From assembly GCA_021732785.1 (NCBI GenBank), contig JAKFUG010000017.1, forward strand, positions 1 to 51,351: a DNA stretch of 51,351 nucleotides, read 5' to 3'. Below the pieces are notes generated by a model. The model was not told the DNA's origin. It saw only the letters and a list, made by a program, of their open reading frames with translations, and searched no databases. Source of the DNA: Planctomycetaceae bacterium (GTDB taxonomy: Bacteria > Planctomycetota > Planctomycetia > Planctomycetales > Planctomycetaceae). Both the position numbers and the translations under genes were made by a program. The number at the start of each line of letters is the position of its first letter. The stretch's first letter is position 1. Below, in pieces: positions 26,449 through 34,766 of the stretch.

Positions 26449-27249
26449 TCAGGCTGGCGGAAAGCCCGGCAGGATGTCGGGTTCCGCGGGGCGGTCGGCA
26501 CCGCACATCGCACATCGCTCCATGTTCGCCGCGATCGGTTCACCGCACTTCTCGCAGAGGTCGTCCGCGCGATCATAGCGCTCGCCACTTTCCTGCTTGG
26601 CAAGCTGGGCTTGCGACAGTTGCCGGAGCATCACGATCGCGACACCAGACAACAGAAGATGGTTTGCCGTCATGATCATTTGTGTGATCGTCGTACCCTG
26701 AAGCTGGCCGATTGACGAATTGTTTTGCCCTGTGACCCGCAAAGCCTGTCCGAGAATGATCTGCGCGATCCACAGCGCCCACCAGAGTCCAATCAAACTG
26801 CTGCCGAGGCGGTTCGTCCAACCGCCCGATCCCTTCTGACTGACTTTCCAAATTTGCTGAACCGCCTGGTAGGGCTGAAAGAGACTGAGAATGGGCACAA
26901 AGAACGATCCGATCGTCCAGCCCGGCGTATATTCCATTCCCCTGGCACCGAAACTCCACGCATTGTGATTGAACCGTCCCAGCAGCTTGAGGAACGGAAT
27001 GGCGGCAAGAATCGTCCACCCAAGATCGACCAGATTGAGGATTTGCTCCCGCATGTCATTCGAGGAAGTTTCTGCCTCAGACCATGCGCCTTGTCCGGCC
27101 ATCCGAGAGAGAAGCTCGTACTGCATGGCTTTGGAGACCAGCGAGACGAGATCCAGCACCATCCCGCCCATCAGCATGATCAACACCACGGTGAGCAAGC
27201 CTTGGGGATCAATAAACGGACCGATCCGATAACTCACCGATTTGGACAT
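26449..27249 (-). CDS. DUF4328 membrane protein with C-terminal zinc ribbon
   Basis: 266 residues. It has about five to six hydrophobic helices. The segment WTIGSFFVPILSLFQPYQAVQQIWKVS is the characteristic core of DUF4328 proteins, a family of unknown function. The C-terminal 40 residues are soluble and contain C-E-K-C-G-E-P and C-A-M-C-G-A, a four-cysteine zinc-ribbon-like knuckle, which probably faces the cytoplasm. The ATG at 27249 has GGAGA nine bases upstream. It diverges from cstA across a 175-base gap, which should contain both promoters. Nothing in the context suggests a specific role. Confidence 0.82.
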   Translation of the reverse strand: MSKSVSYRIGPFIDPQGLLTVVLIMLMGGMVLDLVSLVSKAMQYELLSRMAGQGAWSEAETSSNDMREQILNLVDLGWTILAAIPFLKLLGRFNHNAWSFGARGMEYTPGWTIGSFFVPILSLFQPYQAVQQIWKVSQKGSGGWTNRLGSSLIGLWWALWIAQIILGQALRVTGQNNSSIGQLQGTTITQMIMTANHLLLSGVAIVMLRQLSQAQLAKQESGERYDRADDLCEKCGEPIAANMERCAMCGADRPAEPDILPGFPPA

Positions 27250-27424
27250 GACGAACGCTCTCCGAAAGGATCAAAAAACGCCTTGAGATTCGGCAGCACA
27301 GAGTAAAACGGCGGGTGACACAAAGCTATCCCGGAGATTGTGCAGGAAGATCACAATTCGCGCCGGTCTCCCTTTCGGGTTACAATCTGTGGTTCACCCG
27401 GAAAATGTGACTCGGAGCGCTGCG

Positions 27425-29182
27425 ATGTTGATGGTGGTCGTAATCTCGGCGGTGGTGTTGTCCGTCGCGTATGTCACGTATGGACCGCTGCTGGTCCGGT
27501 TGTTGAGGCTCGATCCGCACGCGCGGACACCGGCGTATGAGTATCGGGATGATGTCGACTACGCGCCGCTCGAACCGAATGCGCTGCTGAGCCAGCACTT
27601 CTCGGCGATTGCGGCGGCGGGGCCGATTGTGGGGCCGATTCTCGCCGGGGTGATGTTCGGCTGGCTGCCCGCGCTCATCTGGATTCTCGTCGGGTGCGTC
27701 TTCATCGGCGGCGTGCATGACATCACCGCCCTCACGGCATCGATCCGGCACAAGGCCCGGTCCATCGCCGAGGTCGTCCGCGAACATATGTCCCGGCGGG
27801 CGTTTGTGCTGTTTCTCAGTTTTGTGTGGCTCGCTCTGGTTTACATCATCATCGCGTTCACCGATGTCACCGGCCGGGCGTTCGTGGGGATCGTGAAACT
27901 CGAAAACGGCGAATCGGTCTCCGGGGCGGGCATCGCGTCGTCCTCGCTGATGTATCTCGCGCTGCCGATCCTCATGGCCCTGGCGATGAAATACGGAAAA
28001 CTGTCGCTGAACTGGGCGACGATCATTTTTCTGCCGCTCGTGGGCGTGTCGATCTGGGCCGGGCAGCAATTGCCGTTCGATCTGGCCCCGGTGCTGCGTT
28101 CGATCTGGCCGGATGCCAATGACGAAACCGCCCGGAAAGCGTGGGATATTCTGCTGCTTGGGTATTGCTGCATCGCGTCCGTTGTGCCGATGTGGTTGCT
28201 GCTGCAACCTCGCGGCCATCTCGGCGGATACTTCTTGTATGTCGCACTCATCGGAGGTGCCGCAGGGTTGGTGATTGCGAGTGTGACCGGGCAGGAGGCG
28301 ATTCGTTACACCGACGTGATTGCGTCGCCGTCGCAACCCATCTTCCCCGTGCTCTTCATCACGATCGCGTGCGGGGCGTGCTCGGGATTCCATTCTTTAA
28401 TTGCCTCCGGAACGACCTCGAAACAACTGCGGGTGGAAACGGACGCCAAGCTCATTGGCTATGGCGCGATGTTGCTCGAAGGGATGGTCGCGGTGCTGTC
28501 GCTGTGTTGCGTGATGCGGCTGGCTCCGACCGATCCGCTGCGGAACGCGGACCCGAATCTGGTCTACGCCTCGGGCATCGGGGCGTTTCTCAAGGTCTTC
28601 GGCATTCCGCCGCAACTCGCGGTGTCGTTCGCGCTCATGGCCTTCACCACGTTTGTGTACGACACCCTCGATGTCTGCACACGGCTCGGGCGGTTCATCA
28701 TTCAGGAACTCACCGGCTGGCAGGACGCGAAAGGCAAATGGCTCGGCACGCTCCTCACCGCCGGCGTCCCCGTGTTCTTTGTGACCCAGACGATGACCAA
28801 CGTCGACGGCAAAGTCGCTCCGCTGTGGCGCGTCTTCTGGGGCCTGTTCGGTGCGAGCAATCAACTTCTCGCCGCCCTCACATTGCTGGGCGTCACTGTC
28901 TGGTTGTGGCGCACCCGCCGTGAAACGTGGGTGTGGATCGTCACCGGCATTCCCACCGTGTGGATGTACGTGATGAGTACCTGGGCGCTCGGCCGGATGA
29001 TCGTCGCGCGGTGGTCGACGTTGAATGATGTTCCCGCTGCGTGGTTTTCCAACGTGCTGGTGCTATCGATCTCGCTGGTGCTGGTGGTTCTGGCAACCCT
29101 CATGCTGGTGGAAGCGATCGTCGCCTTGATGCCGCGCCGGCCTACGGGTGGGGAAACGAAACCGGTGCTCGTCCCGGCATAG
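27425..29182 (+). CDS. cstA: Carbon starvation protein A family carrier
   Basis: 585 residues, very hydrophobic, with around 14-16 helices. Family hallmarks are visible: EPNALLSQHFSAIAAAGPIVGPILAGVMFGWLPALIWILVGCVFIGGVHD near the start, GACSGFHSLIASGTTSKQL in the middle and WRVFWGLFGASNQLLAALTL near the end. CstA-type proteins import peptides or pyruvate into the cytoplasm, the latter shown for enterobacterial members. It is shorter than E. coli CstA (701 residues), as in the many compact homologues that lack part of the C-terminus. The ATG at 27425 begins with a membrane helix; a frame open to 27338 adds a non-hydrophobic leader and is less likely. The next gene is a secreted peptidase, so uptake of released peptides is an attractive but untested link. 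Confidence 0.9.
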   Translation: MLMVVVISAVVLSVAYVTYGPLLVRLLRLDPHARTPAYEYRDDVDYAPLEPNALLSQHFSAIAAAGPIVGPILAGVMFGWLPALIWILVGCVFIGGVHDITALTASIRHKARSIAEVVREHMSRRAFVLFLSFVWLALVYIIIAFTDVTGRAFVGIVKLENGESVSGAGIASSSLMYLALPILMALAMKYGKLSLNWATIIFLPLVGVSIWAGQQLPFDLAPVLRSIWPDANDETARKAWDILLLGYCCIASVVPMWLLLQPRGHLGGYFLYVALIGGAAGLVIASVTGQEAIRYTDVIASPSQPIFPVLFITIACGACSGFHSLIASGTTSKQLRVETDAKLIGYGAMLLEGMVAVLSLCCVMRLAPTDPLRNADPNLVYASGIGAFLKVFGIPPQLAVSFALMAFTTFVYDTLDVCTRLGRFIIQELTGWQDAKGKWLGTLLTAGVPVFFVTQTMTNVDGKVAPLWRVFWGLFGASNQLLAALTLLGVTVWLWRTRRETWVWIVTGIPTVWMYVMSTWALGRMIVARWSTLNDVPAAWFSNVLVLSISLVLVVLATLMLVEAIVALMPRRPTGGETKPVLVPA

Positions 29183-29196
29183 ACGTAGTCGTAATC

Positions 29197-29281
29197 GTAG
29201 GGTTTGCCGAGTCCGCGAGGCGAACCTGAGTTTGTCCCCACGCGAAGAAGAGGTTCGCCTCGAAGACTCGGCAAACCCTAC
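29197..29281. repeat. Palindromic element, GGTTTGCCGAGTC family, copy 3
   Basis: Left arm 29197-29226 and right arm 29252-29281 match the copies at 25641 and 26370, in the same orientation; only the loop differs. It lies between the cstA stop and the S9 peptidase start. Confidence 0.88.
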
Positions 29282-29315
29282 CTGCTCCAGTCGCGATCAT
29301 GGGAATCGGGCCAAC

Positions 29316-31610
29316 ATGAACCTGTCATTCATCGGCAAGCCATGCTTGCCCAAGGCTGCAAGCATGGCACCCTGTTGTCCCGGTTTGGTGAAGACGTGTG
29401 TCTTTGCGCTGCTGCTGTGTGCCGCATCCTCCGCGTTCGCTCAGGGTCGCCAGGCCGACTACGACCACATGCAGCGTTGGCAAACAGCGACGCGGCAACC
29501 GATCTTTCGCAACCGTGTTCAATTGCACTGGCTGCCCGAAGACCGCGGCGGCTGGTACCGCGTGGCGGTTGCTCCGAACGAGCATGAATTCGTTGTCTTT
29601 GACACCGCTACCGGCACGCGCCGCTCGGCATTTGATGCTGCGAAACTCGCAACCGAACTCGCGAAGCAATCGGGGCGTGAAGTCCAACCGCGACAGTTGC
29701 CGTTCGAGGAAATCACACTGTCCGCTGATCTGAAGACGGTCTCGTTCACATTCTTTCATCAACAGTGGACGTGGTCCGAGCGGGATGGCCAATTGACGTC
29801 AATCGCGGAGCGTCCCCCCGTACCTTCTTCACCAGAACCGGCCGACAACCCGCGGCGACGGCGACGGCCGGGGCAGGCGTCGCCGGAGGGAACGCAGACC
29901 ATCGTGCGGCGTGGTCAGAATCTCTTTGTGCGACAGGCGGGTGATGGGGCCGAGCGTGCGCTGACCACCGACGGCGTTGCTGAAAACTTCTACGAAGACC
30001 GAATGTCATGGTCGCCAGACGGCCGCTTCCTGTTGGCATGGAAAACGGTGCCTGGGGAAGACCACAAAGTCTACTTGATCGAATCGTCGCCACGCGATCA
30101 GACGCAACCGAAACTGCACAACTACGATTACCACAAGCCCGGCGACCGATTGCCCGTCTCCAAGCCCGTGCTGATCGATATCGCCGCGGGGAAGGTGACG
30201 CCGATCGCGGACGGCCTCTTTCCCAATCCGTGGAGTCTCACGCAGGAAACGTGGTCGGCGGATTCGACGCGCTGCGGGTTCCTCTACAACCAGCGGGGCC
30301 ATCAGACGCTGCGCTGGATCGAAGTCACGGCGGCAACGGGGGCCGCACGGACGATCATCGACGAGACCAGTCCGACATTTGTCGATTATGCCCACAAGCA
30401 ATATCTGCATCGTGTCGATACAACGAACGAACTCCTCTGGATGTCCGAGCGCAACGGCTGGAATCATCTCTATCTCATCGACGGCGACACGGGCAGCGTG
30501 AAGAACGCCATCACGAGCGGCCCGTGGGTGGTCCGCGCGGTGGATCGTGTCGATGAAGAGAAACGCCAGATCTGGTTCCAGGCCGGCGGCATTCGTCCTG
30601 AACAAGACCCCTATTATCTGCATCATTGCCGGGTCAATTTCGATGGCAGTGGGCTGACGATTCTCACAGAAGGCGATGGGACGCACCGCATCGAGTGGTC
30701 CCCGACCGGAGCGTTCTTCACCGATACTTATTCGCGCGTCGACATGCCGCCGGTGACGGAACTGCGACGCGAAGATGGCCGCTTCGTCTGTGAACTGGAG
30801 CGGGCCGATGTTTCGCACTTATCGAAAGTGAACTGGACAACCCCCGAACGGTTTGTTGCCAAGGGACGCGATGGAACGACCGACATCCACGGCGTGATTT
30901 ATTGGCCGACTAACTTCGATCCCAACGAAAGATATCCGGTGATCGAGTGCATCTATGCCGGGCCGCATGGGTCGCATGTGCCGAAGGAGTTTCGGACCTC
31001 GCATTACGGGCAGGATCTTGCGGAACTCGGGTTCATTGTCGTCCGGATGGATGGGATGGGGACGTCGAATCGCAGTAAGGCGTTTCACGATGTCTGCTGG
31101 AAGAACCTCGGCGATTCCGGCTTCCCCGACCGCATTCTCTGGATGAAAGCGGCCGCGGAAAAACACCCGCAGATGGATCTCACCCGCGTCGGCATCTTCG
31201 GGGGCTCGGCGGGCGGGCAAAGTGCCGTCCGCGCGCTCGAAGCCCACGGCGATTTTTACAAAGCCGCCGTCGCCGATTGCGGCTGCCACGACAACCGCAT
31301 GGATAAAGTCTGGTGGAACGAACTCTGGATGGGTTACCCCGTCGGTCCGCATTACGCCGAGCAATCGAATGTGACGAATGCCCACAAATTGCAGGGAAAA
31401 CTGCTGCTCGTGGTGGGCGAACTGGATCGCAACGTGGACCCGGCGTCGACGATGCAGGTGGCGGATGCTCTCATCCGCGCGAACAAGGATTTCGATCTGC
31501 TCGTCATGACGGGTGCGGGTCACGGTTCCGCGGAAAGCCCGTACGGACAACGCCGCCGGGCCGATTTCTTCGTACGGCACCTCTGGAACCGCGAACCCCG
31601 CGGCGAATAA
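29316..31610 (+). CDS. S9 family prolyl oligopeptidase (DPP IV-like), secreted
   Basis: 764 residues. A signal peptide (LVKTCVFALLLCAASSAFAQG) precedes an eight-bladed beta-propeller (about 60-500; FYEDRMSWSPDGRFLLAWK, NELLWMSERNGWNHLYLID) and a C-terminal alpha/beta-hydrolase. The nucleophile is Ser631 in FGGSAGGQSA, the likely acid is Asp704 in VVGELDRNVDP and the histidine is His736 in TGAGHGS, a complete S9 triad. The family cleaves short peptides after proline or alanine; here it would act outside the cytoplasmic membrane. The ATG at 29316 is taken as start; an ATG at 29364 would give a more compact signal peptide, and the residues between them are translated from a small palindrome. It follows cstA and converges on the ABC permease. 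Confidence 0.88.
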   Translation: MNLSFIGKPCLPKAASMAPCCPGLVKTCVFALLLCAASSAFAQGRQADYDHMQRWQTATRQPIFRNRVQLHWLPEDRGGWYRVAVAPNEHEFVVFDTATGTRRSAFDAAKLATELAKQSGREVQPRQLPFEEITLSADLKTVSFTFFHQQWTWSERDGQLTSIAERPPVPSSPEPADNPRRRRRPGQASPEGTQTIVRRGQNLFVRQAGDGAERALTTDGVAENFYEDRMSWSPDGRFLLAWKTVPGEDHKVYLIESSPRDQTQPKLHNYDYHKPGDRLPVSKPVLIDIAAGKVTPIADGLFPNPWSLTQETWSADSTRCGFLYNQRGHQTLRWIEVTAATGAARTIIDETSPTFVDYAHKQYLHRVDTTNELLWMSERNGWNHLYLIDGDTGSVKNAITSGPWVVRAVDRVDEEKRQIWFQAGGIRPEQDPYYLHHCRVNFDGSGLTILTEGDGTHRIEWSPTGAFFTDTYSRVDMPPVTELRREDGRFVCELERADVSHLSKVNWTTPERFVAKGRDGTTDIHGVIYWPTNFDPNERYPVIECIYAGPHGSHVPKEFRTSHYGQDLAELGFIVVRMDGMGTSNRSKAFHDVCWKNLGDSGFPDRILWMKAAAEKHPQMDLTRVGIFGGSAGGQSAVRALEAHGDFYKAAVADCGCHDNRMDKVWWNELWMGYPVGPHYAEQSNVTNAHKLQGKLLLVVGELDRNVDPASTMQVADALIRANKDFDLLVMTGAGHGSAESPYGQRRRADFFVRHLWNREPRGE
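29339..29368. repeat. Short perfect palindrome at the 5' end of the S9 peptidase gene
   Basis: GCCATGCTTGC at 29339-29349 and GCAAGCATGGC at 29358-29368 pair perfectly across an eight-base loop. The right arm contains the alternative ATG at 29364. It may be a fragment of a dispersed element or may control translation; the sequence alone does not decide. Confidence 0.55.
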
Positions 31611-31618
31611 TTTTCCGA

Positions 31619-31643
31619 CGAGCCCGAAGCGCCAGCGCCGGGT
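31619..31643. repeat. Solitary arm of the GAGCCCGAAGC family
   Basis: CGAGCCCGAAGCGCCAGCGCC and the following bases match the left arm of the hairpin at 21819-21884 with one change, but no matching right arm follows; the sequence runs straight into the stop codon of the ABC permease. It is a truncated or decayed copy between two converging genes. Confidence 0.7.
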
Positions 31644-31645
31644 CA

Positions 31646-33505
31646 TCACGCGAGTTCCAGTGCCAAATCTTCAATCGGCGCTTCGGCACGCTGCGTGGAC
31701 CTCGTCAATGCTTGCGGAGCCCGTGTTCGCAGCCAGTAAACCACGCCGCCGTAGAACAACCAGTGCAGAATCTCCGCCATCCCGGCAATCGGCATCAGCG
31801 GCGTCTCACCGCGGTAGGGGTACGGCGACGGCGTGCTGCGCGCATCAAAAAAATTACTGCATGGGAAAAGAATCTGAATCAGATGGCCGGTCCACGCAAT
31901 ATCCTCCTGGAAGGCCCGATAGGACGGATCATAATACGACATGTTCGATCCGCTATTAAAATACGGCGCAGATGCGGGCAGCAGCATGGGGAGAATGATC
32001 CGCGGCACGCCGACCAGCACCGCGAGAATCACCACGCCTAACAACATCGCCTGCGTTTGCGACTTGCAATACAGACCGCAGTAGAACCCACCCCACGCAA
32101 TCAGCGGCAGATAGATCAGCGGCTGCACGATCATGCGGACCAGTTGCCAGATGGCATCCAGCGGAGGCTGCTGGTTGTGTTGTCCGGCACCGAGCCAGAA
32201 GAGCCAGAAAATCGCCGCCGTTCCCATCGGTACCAGCAGGATCTTGATGAGGTAATGGACCCCGGCCATTTTCTGCATCACAATGTCGCGGGTCAGCATC
32301 GGCGTCGACAGAAGGACATCCAAGGTCTGCCGGGAGCGTTCGCCGGTGATGAGGGCCGTCGACTGCACCAGCAACATGAAGACCGCCAGCAGCCACACGG
32401 CCTGCAAGGCCCATTCGCCCGTCGCAAATCGACGGTTTTCGTACACCTCGCCGGTTGCCAACGGCCACAACAATGCGGCAATCAGCGGGGCTTCCGTCAG
32501 CAGCAGGAAACGGATGAGATACCGCATGGTGCCGAGCGAACGCTTGTTGAGTTCCCGCCACGCCAGCGGCCGGGCGGTCGGGAGGGGAACGTGATCGCGA
32601 AAGATGACCACGCCGCGGGTGACGACATTCTGATTGATGACGTGAAAGAACCGATCAAGCGCCCGCAGCAGCATCAGCCCCCATGATCGCGCCGTCAAAA
32701 ACGCCCGCGGCCAGAGGGCGAGGCGAGCCGCAAAGAGACAGGCAAATACGGGAAGTATCGCCCATCCGACGCACGTCGCCAGGTTTGATTCACGAAAATA
32801 TTGATTCAATGAGAGATAGACGCCAGGGCTCACAGTCCCAATCACCAACTGATCCAGCAGTCGCTCTTCACCTGTGTAAAGAACCGGGGATGCCTGTGTC
32901 ATCGAGCGAGCGTAGAGGACTCCGCAGAACTGCGTCAACCCGATGAGCAGGTACGCAGAAACGACTGCTTGCGGCGTCGTACGGAACCACGCCGAACACA
33001 ACACCGCGAGGCTGCCGACTTGCAACACGCACAGCACCAGCACCACACCGGCCTGCAACACCTGACCGTTTTCGACACCGCCGAGGCTGTACGCCACGGC
33101 GAGCAGCGGCAGCGACATCAGGATATAGAGCAGCATCGGCACGACGCGGCTGAGAAACTTTTCCAGCACGATCGTCCACGGACCGAGCTTCGTGATGAGC
33201 AGAATGCCAAGCGTGTCGCGCTCTTTCTCCGAGGTAATCGTCCCCGCGGTGATCATCGGCAGCAGCAGATAGATCGCCGCTAACTGATACTGCACGACCG
33301 CCGTGAACAACCGCCCGCCGGTGCCGAGAATGTTGAACGACAGATTATCCCACCCGCCGGACTGATTGACGAACGCCCCCAGACCCACGCCATACAGCGC
33401 GATGGCATACACCGTGCGCAGAATGAACGTCCGCCCGCGCGAAGACTGTTCGGTCAACTCTTTGGAGAGGAGCGGCAGCGAGAGTTGGGAGAGCAGCGCG
33501 TTCAT
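31646..33505 (-). CDS. ABC-2 type transporter permease
   Basis: 619 residues with a dozen or more hydrophobic helices in two similar halves. Each half contains the ABC-2 permease pattern: TSEKERDTLGILLITKLGPWTIVLEKFLSR in the first and TGERSRQTLDVLLSTPMLTRDIVMQKMAG in the second, each followed by several helices. The protein is therefore probably a fused or tandem ABC-2 permease. The substrate is unknown; relatives act in export or gliding-type complexes. The longer open frame to 33682 is repeat-derived; the ATG at 33505 (MNALLSQLSLPLLSKEL) is chosen. The ATPase gene lies 180 bases upstream on the same strand with a palindromic element in between, so the pair should form one transporter. Confidence 0.87.
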   Translation of the reverse strand: MNALLSQLSLPLLSKELTEQSSRGRTFILRTVYAIALYGVGLGAFVNQSGGWDNLSFNILGTGGRLFTAVVQYQLAAIYLLLPMITAGTITSEKERDTLGILLITKLGPWTIVLEKFLSRVVPMLLYILMSLPLLAVAYSLGGVENGQVLQAGVVLVLCVLQVGSLAVLCSAWFRTTPQAVVSAYLLIGLTQFCGVLYARSMTQASPVLYTGEERLLDQLVIGTVSPGVYLSLNQYFRESNLATCVGWAILPVFACLFAARLALWPRAFLTARSWGLMLLRALDRFFHVINQNVVTRGVVIFRDHVPLPTARPLAWRELNKRSLGTMRYLIRFLLLTEAPLIAALLWPLATGEVYENRRFATGEWALQAVWLLAVFMLLVQSTALITGERSRQTLDVLLSTPMLTRDIVMQKMAGVHYLIKILLVPMGTAAIFWLFWLGAGQHNQQPPLDAIWQLVRMIVQPLIYLPLIAWGGFYCGLYCKSQTQAMLLGVVILAVLVGVPRIILPMLLPASAPYFNSGSNMSYYDPSYRAFQEDIAWTGHLIQILFPCSNFFDARSTPSPYPYRGETPLMPIAGMAEILHWLFYGGVVYWLRTRAPQALTRSTQRAEAPIEDLALELA

Positions 33506-33533
33506 GAGCGGTTCATCTACTGGTATTCCAATA

Positions 33534-33652
33534 CAGTGCAAAGTGAGAAGTGAAAAATGCAAAGTGCAAAATGAAATACAAAGATCCCTGATTTTGAATG
33601 TCTGGTTTTCAACACTTTGCACTTTGCATTTTTCACTCTCCACTTTGCACTG
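33534..33652. repeat. AT-rich palindromic element (GTGCAAAGTG family)
   Basis: Left arm from 33534 (CAGTGCAAAGTGAGAAGTG...) and right arm to 33652 (...CTCCACTTTGCACTG) are inverted over about 40 bases and contain internal direct repeats of TGCAAAGTG. It is much richer in A+T than its surroundings, unlike the other palindromes here. It sits inside the transporter operon between ATPase and permease genes. Confidence 0.85.
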
Positions 33653-33685
33653 CTTAACTCGCTTGGCTGTACCGGAAGGCATCCC

Positions 33686-34669
33686 TCATTGAGTGGTGCC
33701 TTCCGTCAGCTTCATAAACGCCGTCTCCATATCCATCACCTCCGGCTGGAACATCCGCACGCGGCCGCCTTGATGGACGAACGCGGCGTGCAAGTCTTCG
33801 ATTTCCAACTCGCCTTCTTCGAAGCGAATCGACCACCGATCCGCGGTTTCTTCGACGTGCGTCACCCCTGGCAACGATTGCAGGTGTTCGAGCAACCCCG
33901 GCGGATCGTTCGCGAGTTGGACATGCACGATCCGCATCAATCCGAGATGCTTGTAGATTTCCGCGACCGACCCCTGCGCCACGATCTGCCCGGCTTCAAT
34001 GATGCCGATCTGCGTACACAACTGCGCGAGTTCGTGCAGAATGTGGCTGGAAATGACGATCGTTTTGCCCATTTCCTTCAGCGCTTTGAGCAATTCCCGC
34101 ATCTCGATCCGTGCGCGGGGATCGAGTCCCGATGCCGGTTCGTCGAGCAGGAGCACCGCGGGATCGTGCAGTAGCACGCGGGCTAACGACAGGCGTTGTT
34201 TCATCCCGCGCGACAAGGCATCGACCGAGAAATCGATCTTGTGCGTCAGATCGGTCAGTTGCAACACGTCATCGACCACCGACGCGCGCTTGTGGTATGG
34301 CAGGCGATACGCCGCGGCGAAGAAATGCAGGTACTCGCGAGCGGTCAGGTCTTCGTAGACGCCGAAAAAATCGGGGACGTAACCGATTTGTTCTCGCACG
34401 AGATCGGGCCGGGCTTTGACGTCCAATCCGTTGACGGCGACGTAGCCATCGAACTTGGATTGCAGCGTGGCGAGGACACGAATGGTCGACGATTTGCCGG
34501 CACCGTTCGGACCGATGAACCCGAAGACTTCGCCCGGCGGAATGGCGAGCGAGATGCCGCGGACGGCCTGAAACTTGCCGTACCGAATCCACAGTTTGTC
34601 GACGCGCACGGCCAGTTTGGGCGCTTCGTTCTCGGTCGTTGCGGTTTTGCGTCGGAGTCTCGGAAACAT
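33686..34669 (-). CDS. ABC transporter ATP-binding protein
   Basis: 327 residues. Walker A is GPNGAGKS at 53-60, the signature is L-S-R-G-M-K-Q-R at about 152-159, Walker B is VLLLDEP at 172-178 and the switch histidine lies in VISSHILHEL. At the Q-loop position there is Asp100 (IGYVPDFFGVYEDLT) instead of Gln; this variant occurs in a known subgroup of ABC-2 ATPases, so it need not mean loss of activity. The C-terminal 90 residues (about 225-327) form an extra domain after the ATPase core, common in drug or polysaccharide exporters. With the permease downstream it should build an ABC-2 exporter of unknown cargo. No kinase or sensor gene is in the same transcript unless the upstream Ser/Thr kinase reads through. 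Confidence 0.9.
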   Translation of the reverse strand: MFPRLRRKTATTENEAPKLAVRVDKLWIRYGKFQAVRGISLAIPPGEVFGFIGPNGAGKSSTIRVLATLQSKFDGYVAVNGLDVKARPDLVREQIGYVPDFFGVYEDLTAREYLHFFAAAYRLPYHKRASVVDDVLQLTDLTHKIDFSVDALSRGMKQRLSLARVLLHDPAVLLLDEPASGLDPRARIEMRELLKALKEMGKTIVISSHILHELAQLCTQIGIIEAGQIVAQGSVAEIYKHLGLMRIVHVQLANDPPGLLEHLQSLPGVTHVEETADRWSIRFEEGELEIEDLHAAFVHQGGRVRMFQPEVMDMETAFMKLTEGTTQ

Positions 34670-34766
34670 CGGCGACTCACGTTCGAGGATTCAGAATGAT
34701 TGGCTTACACGATGTCAAATCCGCATCGCACTGTCACGTCAGCCTGAATGCCAACATCGTTCGACA

